In this document: positions 58,284 through 64,000 of the stretch, piece after piece
Layout: the number at the start of each line of letters is the position of its first letter
Position numbering within the stretch: position 1 is the stretch's first letter
Assembly: GCF_043641665.1 (NCBI RefSeq)
Contig: NC_092185.1
Location: forward strand, 27,061,135 to 27,125,134
Origin: Enoplosus armatus
Taxonomy: Eukaryota; Chordata; Actinopteri; Centrarchiformes; Enoplosidae
Reading direction: 5' to 3'
Length of the DNA stretch: 64,000 nucleotides
Position numbers and translations under genes: made by a program
The notes under the pieces: generated by a model
Told to the model about the DNA's origin: nothing
The model's input: only the letters and a program-made list of their open reading frames with translations
The model's database searches: none

Positions 58284-61202
58284 GGGGCTCTACTAAAAAC
58301 AACATGTTTGAGACTGTCCTCACTGTCCCCTTCATGCATCGGTGGTTTCAGCAGTCCTAACCCTGATTTTGAACCAATCCAAGTTGTGTTTGTGCCTAAA
58401 CCTAACCAAACTTAACCAAACAGATTTATTTTTGAACAACGATCTGTAACAGTTTAGGGAACCTTTGTTTATTTTAGATTTCATTTCGTGACGTGGACCA
58501 GTTGGGAACCACTGACTTCATGGATAATTTGTGCAATGGGAAAATCTGCCAAGAACTGCGTGTATTCCTTTAAGGCTTTATTGATTTCTCCTGATACCAA
58601 GTTCAGAGCAGTTTCTTGTCTGTCTTCTCTGTTTCTGTCCCAGGCTGATTGATTCTGCGTCGCGTCCCTCATCTTTCATTTTTTTCCCCTCAGTTTCACT
58701 CTCTGTCTTGCTCTAATCTCCTTCACCCTCTCTCCATCTAAGTCTCTCGCCCTGTGCCGTGGCCTCCCAGCCTCAGCTGTGTCCCAGGGCAGCAGACACA
58801 GAGGAACACTGGGATCTAACACAGTTAAAACTCTTTGTAAACTGTTATTTTTCCAGCACTGCAGCTGCCTGCCCTCAGGCGTGTGTGTGTGTGTGTGTAC
58901 ACCATGGCCATCAACAATTAATGCCATTGAGAATCTGCTGCCACATAATATTTTATTCTGCAAGCTTTAACACAACCTACAGCTCACATTCATTTGTCAT
59001 TTAACTGTAAACAGGCAGCGTTTAAATCGCTGTGTTTATCCAGCCTTTATGTGGGTTCAAAATGAACTGTGACATTATCATCTACCTGTGCAGCATGTAC
59101 TATATTTTAGTATTATGTCATTTGTTAGCTTCTGTTGCATTTTATTGATGGCAAGGTTTATTTTGTACTTGAGTTTGAATCATTCTGACAGAAATATGAA
59201 TACAAGTGAAGATACATTCATGCTACCATGAAGGATATAATATTCATTATATATATATAAAGTGCTATCAGTGTTCCTGTTAGAGTTACATATCATGGCT
59301 CTTTAGAGCTTTAAAGAGAAATACTAAAATACTCAAAACTAAAATACTCAAATACTAAAATACCTAAAATACTCAAACCAGAGAGTATGGCATGCACTCC
59401 CTTCCCTCGCTGTCACACTGACTGCTGTGAATCACAGGAAACATCCGGGTCCTGAGACTATCCTGAGATAGTCTGCAGTCTGCTCACATGCATATTGAGA
59501 AATAAACAAACACATTTCACAGACAACCCCTTTGGGGCCAGACGGATGAATGACGAGTACGCAAAAGAAATATGAAAACACCATTTCCTACCCCTATGCT
59601 ACCCCCTTTTTTTGCTCCTTGTTTTGAGTCTGGTTCTTTTGAGGATGGTCTGGTAGTCCAGTTTTCATGGTTTTTACCCATTTTCTGTAGTTTAGGGATG
59701 GAAGCTCTGGGTTCGACGGCCCATTGTGAGGTTGACCCAGACTTCCCTCATCTCTTTGTTATGTTTGGCAAGGCTTCTAGACTCCCATAGTTTTTGGTTA
59801 CCATGTGGCAATTTCTTTTTGTAAAATAAAACAATTTTTGCTTTAGCTGAACCTCGGGTGTGGCGTCCTCTTGATTATGTTGCTGATCACAGGGTTGAGC
59901 CAAATGTTTTGTGGCCGTACAAGTGGCAACATTTTTCCAGTGAAAGAAGTGATGAAGTCGTATGGCATGCCAATGGTGGAGAGGCGGTCAGTGTAGCAAT
60001 GGGTTGGCATACTGGGTCCTGTTTGTGGTTTAGCACTTTGGCTCTGATTAAATGTCAATGTGGACGTTTTTAGTGTTGAACCACCATCTTTCCCTAACCT
60101 TAACCAGGAGTGTATGTGTGTGCCACATATACAGTATATATGTGTGACAGCCTCTGTGTTGTATTGCAAAAAAAAAAAAAAAAATCATTGCCTGACAACC
60201 TGACCTCCATTCAGGACTTGTACTGCACCAGAGTGTTCTTTCTTCCTCTGCTTCATTTCTACACTGTTGTTTTCTCTACATATTTATACCTGTACATTAT
60301 AGCTAAATGTTTGTTTACCTATGTCCAGATTTGTTGTCCTGCTCTTAGTTGCATGTCTGTTTCTGAAGAACACTGAAAAAATTCCTTGTATGTGTACACA
60401 TATAAAGCTGATTCTGATTGAGTGTGCCTAAACAGAACCATTTAAAAAGAGATCTTTGTAGTCTACACAGCTATTAGCTATTTACAGTTAAATTTGCCAT
60501 TTAACTGCTCTTAGTTACCTCATTTTTTTCATTGAGTCTTCTTGTGGCGTTTTATTTTTTTATTGCTTCATCATTCTATTTCTGTGTTTTGTTCTTTTCA
60601 TTCTATAGTGAAACACTTTGTAAAATCGGTTGATTACATTTGATGAATGAAGGAGCTAATGGTTGGTATGAACGTCTTGTTGCAGCTGTGACCCTTTAAA
60701 ATCTTTTTTTTTTTTTTTTTTTTAATGTAACCAAAGACGTAACCAAAGATGTAATCCTGTAACCTTTTTCTTGTAAGAAACAAATAACTGATGAGTAACT
60801 TCTCATTTCTTTCCTGTCTAATGCCATCAGATATTAATAAGAGGACTCCAGGTTGGGAACCACTGGTTTATGGTATGTCTATGTCCTATGAGAGATTTAT
60901 CAAACAGAACCACGCGTACACTCGAGGGCATATGCATTCCTGTGTTTTATTCATCTGGTCTATGGCTCAGGACTTGAGAAACACTAGTCTAGTGAGGTAA
61001 CTAACACTCTATTTTACAGCTGACCTGCTGTGTTTCAATTTATTTACCAAGAACAGAAACAAAAAGCTGCTGCTCTAACAAAAGTCTGATTGACTTAACC
61101 CCGCTGCTGTCTTTAATCAAACAATCTCCACATGCACATGCAAATCTGATGTAAGGACAGTAATGTTAATCCAAACCATTCAGCTCTATCTGGACTGTCA
61201 TC
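58284..61202. other. Probable intron with hAT-end fragments
   Basis: Minus-strand CAGTGGTTCCCAACTGG (from 58514) and CAGTGGTTCCCAACCTGG (from 60865) resemble hAT terminal repeats; matching opposite ends were not found. 59800-59860 has an AATAAA-containing, LTR-like stretch. Homopolymers: A run at about 60169-60183 and T run at about 60704-60723. No exon recognised. Confidence 0.4.
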
Positions 61203-61732
61203 TTAAAGCTGCACTAATCAGTATTTTTATATTAACAATGGATAAAATGACTATGTGTAATGTGAAAGGTGTCACTCTTAGCTACAAACCCACAGAGTAT
61301 TATCACCAACTCTGCAGCTCCCCTCAGCTCTATGGCGCTTTTTTCGTTTTCCAGCCTGCAGACTCTGCTCTCATCGGCCTGATCTCTTTCAGTGACACAC
61401 CATAAAGCCACTGTACACTACCTGCTCAGCAGCAAAACAGCAGACAGACACAGTTAGAGACTAGCTGCTGAACATAGTGGAGCATTTAGCAGCTAAAGAG
61501 CCAGATATTTCCCTCAGGAGCTGGTAGAGACCAAAAGAGAGCTAAAAGATGGTGAATATTGGATCAGAGACAAACACCACTCCAACAAGAATCATGTTGC
61601 TCTCTAAATGCTGGATGTGGAAATAACTATTTGCTAACAAGTTCACCATAACAACTGTGATAATATGTCAGTGTTGTGTTTTCAGCTCGTTGAGCTGCGG
61701 CCAAGAGCACAAAATAATCTGGTAATGCAGCA
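61203..61732. mobile_element. MITE-like element with TTAAAGCTGCA end
   Basis: It starts TTAAAGCTGCACTAATCAGT and ends 'tctggtaatgcagca'; the ends form a short imperfect inverted repeat (TGCTGCATTACCAG against AGCTGCACTAATCA). The interior matches a repeat seen widely in perch-like fish. No coding frame. Confidence 0.65.
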
Positions 61733-62224
61733 TACTGTACAGCTAAATTTACAGCTGTATAGAACTTAGAACTGCATGGATTTTATTCTGTTCTCATATT
61801 TTCCCAGCATAATTTCACAATTTAAGACTAGCAGGAGACACTTAAGTTTGTGAAACTGAAACACATAACTGTAGCCTAACAGGTATGACAAAACAATAGG
61901 AGCAGTTGTCTGTGCTAATCGGTATGTTCTAATTATAACCCAAACCTATTTGGCACACAACAAAATGAATCAATGGTTCATATGCCCAAAATACACACAA
62001 ACCAACAGGGAATGGGATTTGAAGTAAAAAGCTGTGTTGATGCTTTGGCAATATTGTTCCAGTTTCACACCAATTTCAAGCTCTGAGAGTTGACCCGAGA
62101 AAGAAAGAAAGAAAGTCAGAGGAGAAAAGAGAGACGGAGAGAAAGCTGACGGCACCATGAGTAAATCCCTGTGGTGTCCAACTTAATTCCTGTGAAATGT
62201 CAGAGTTGTGTTGCAAGGCTTGCA

Positions 62225-62276
<52 letters not shown>

Positions 62277-63429
62277 CAAAATAAAGGAATGTTCAGCGAG
62301 AGAGACAGACAAATGAATCAGGCTGCTTCAGGTCATAAGGACACATTTGGATGGTATATGGTTCATGTCATGTCGTCTTACTGTTTTTATCTCCAGCTGA
62401 AACAGGATGTCCAGTCTAGACACTGCATGACTGCTCAGTTAAAGGGTTGGTTGTCCAAATTACAAAATATGCATGGTGCAGTATCTTGCTGGCCTGGCAT
62501 AGACCATATTCACACGGCAGCCATTTTCCTCTGACATCACGCTCAGGGTGGGAAGCTCAAATGCTGTTATCATGTCGCACTGCTGTGTCATATAAAGTCA
62601 TGTAAACGTAGGAAATCTGACAAATTGTTATCATTTCACCGCTCCCTGATTGATCAGCAACTGAAAAGACAATAGGTAGTGAAAATCCAAAGGGACATCG
62701 GGCTATATTTCAAGGGAAAACAACATATTTGATAACTTTAGCATTCAACAGATATACACATTGAAACTGTAGTGAAATGTGTATATCTGTTGTGTGTAAT
62801 GTTGCATGTGTGATGTCAACATCACTGTCAACAGATCACTTTCACTGTCTTTTTTCTGAGAACCGTGTGCATCACATGGAAAAAATAGACGAGTCCCCGA
62901 ATCTCTAGATGACACGTGCTGCAGCCGCACTGCTCACACAGGCTGTGTGGCTGCTCTAACCTGTGAACATTGGTGCTGAAATATAAAGCAAGAGGTTCTG
63001 CAATGCCCCGCTCACCCAGGATGTGTTGCCCGGCCGTTAAGTCCCTCTCATTGTTTGATACTCAAAGGATTCACCATAAAGGTACAACAGGAATATCAAG
63101 TTCCTTTTCTGGACTCTGGGGACAGTCAAGTCATCCTTATCCCTGTTCATTTTCCCAGTCAGTTGTCCTAGGAATTACGTAGTGGTTATGTGGTTTATGT
63201 AGTGAGGTGGAAAAGTGTGAAGGTCAGGGTGGTGGATGGGCGTCGGACTTGTCCTATCACAGACCAGCAATTACTAAGTGTTTTAGCCTTTAACATTAGC
63301 TACACATTGAACACAGTTTGTTTGCCATAACCAACAGCTTTGTCCAATTTTATTGTTCTGTTTGGTGATAGTATTGGATTTTACATACCTTACCCATTCA
63401 CCTTCTATGTACAATAACACAGACATGAC
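61733..63429. other. Probable intron sequence
   Basis: This contains the (CA)n tract at 62226-62271 and a purine-rich GAAA stretch at 62095-62150. No exon accepted. Confidence 0.45.
62226..62271. repeat. (CA)n microsatellite
   Basis: Twenty-three uninterrupted CA units. Confidence 0.97.
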
Positions 63430-64000
63430 AACATGGTGAATGCATTCAATGACAATATTTTTTAATGCCCAGTGCTAACATTACACGTAACATACACTTC
63501 GCCTATGGTTTCCAGTATGTGCACACATAGAAGGAATTTGACTCTGCTCTTACACACACTTTCAAGCGATTTACAGGAAGAAGGTGTTAACTGTTCGTCA
63601 GAGTGATGGCCCGTGGGTAGAAACTGTTCTTGGGTCTGGTTGTTTTGGCGCACAATGCTCTGTAGCGCCAACTAGAGGGCAGAAGCTGGAACAGGTTGTG
63701 TCCAGGGTGTGATGGGTCTGCAGTGACGTTTCCTGCCCGTTTCCTGAAGTCCTGAATGGACGGCATGTCAGCACCAGTGACTTTTTCTGCAGTCCTGACT
63801 TGTAGTCTGTTCCTGTCCTGTTTGGAGGCCGATCCAAACCAGACAGTGATGGATGTGCAGAGAACAGACTAATAATAATAGCGGTGTAAAATTGGATCAG
63901 CAGCTGATGAAGCAATTTGTTAAGCTGGCACAGGAAGTACATCCTCTGATGGGCCTTCTTGATGATTGTGTCGATGTTAGACGCACACTTTAAGTATAGG
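63430..64000 (-). mobile_element. CR1/Rex1-like LINE 3' end, runs off the window
   Basis: The minus strand from 64000 reads a thumb segment ([15 protein letters not shown], LLIQFYTAII), then QKKSLVLTC, HTLDTTCSSFCPLVGATEHC and a degenerate C-terminus, with frameshifts. The 3' end includes 'gaaggaatttgactctgctc'. The RT core would lie beyond 64000. Confidence 0.75.

Noticed and set aside
59843..60169. 108-codon minus-strand open frame
   Set aside because: No family recognised; lies in an LTR-like or otherwise repetitive stretch; coding potential not supported.
63000..63055. Minus-strand RATHPG followed by GTGAGC, resembling the HPGE zinc motif of the carboxypeptidase next to a splice donor
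   Set aside because: Only five or six residues fit, an in-frame stop lies ten codons upstream, and no acceptor gives a sensible exon; probably chance.

Overview
This is eukaryotic, almost certainly teleost fish, nuclear DNA. It has no operons, and it carries one gene with small exons, long introns and canonical GT-AG junctions. The rest is dense with repeat families typical of ray-finned fish: L2-, Rex1- and RTE/Rex3-like LINE fragments, tRNA-derived SINEs, hAT and TIR-MITE elements, LTR pieces and long CA/GT microsatellites.

Layout. 1-7823 is a tandem satellite with a 351-bp unit (22 full copies plus 102 bp). The unit is a higher-order repeat of twelve ~29-bp monomers arranged as two related six-monomer halves. 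A 100-N assembly gap follows (7824-7923). 7924-11245 is a stack of nested transposons: an L2-like LINE split by LTR material, which itself holds a second solo-LTR-like element, with an inverted L2 copy beside it. 11246-16281 is mostly unremarkable, with tRNA-like pseudogenes, a LINE endonuclease fragment and a strong hairpin.

From 53730 down to 16560 the minus strand carries the 3' part of a cytosolic carboxypeptidase gene (CCP family, best match agbl1). Six exons lie at 53601-53730, 50328-50459, 49955-50017, 48443-48556, 41577-41731 and 16560-16863. Their codon phases fit exactly. Together they encode 298 residues: the second half of the M14 deglutamylase domain and an acidic C-terminal tail ending in TGA. 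The last intron is 24.7 kb and full of mobile elements. These include a hAT element with a perfect 8-bp target duplication, an inverted pair of one MITE family, a Rex1-like LINE inserted into another LINE with a 4-bp target duplication, and a LINE with a readable reverse-transcriptase domain. 53731-64000 is probably the next upstream intron; I found no further exon there, and it ends in another LINE that runs off the window.

No rRNA, intact tRNA, CRISPR or bacterial-type system is present. Most short open frames in the window are chance readings of repeats or introns and are not annotated as genes.
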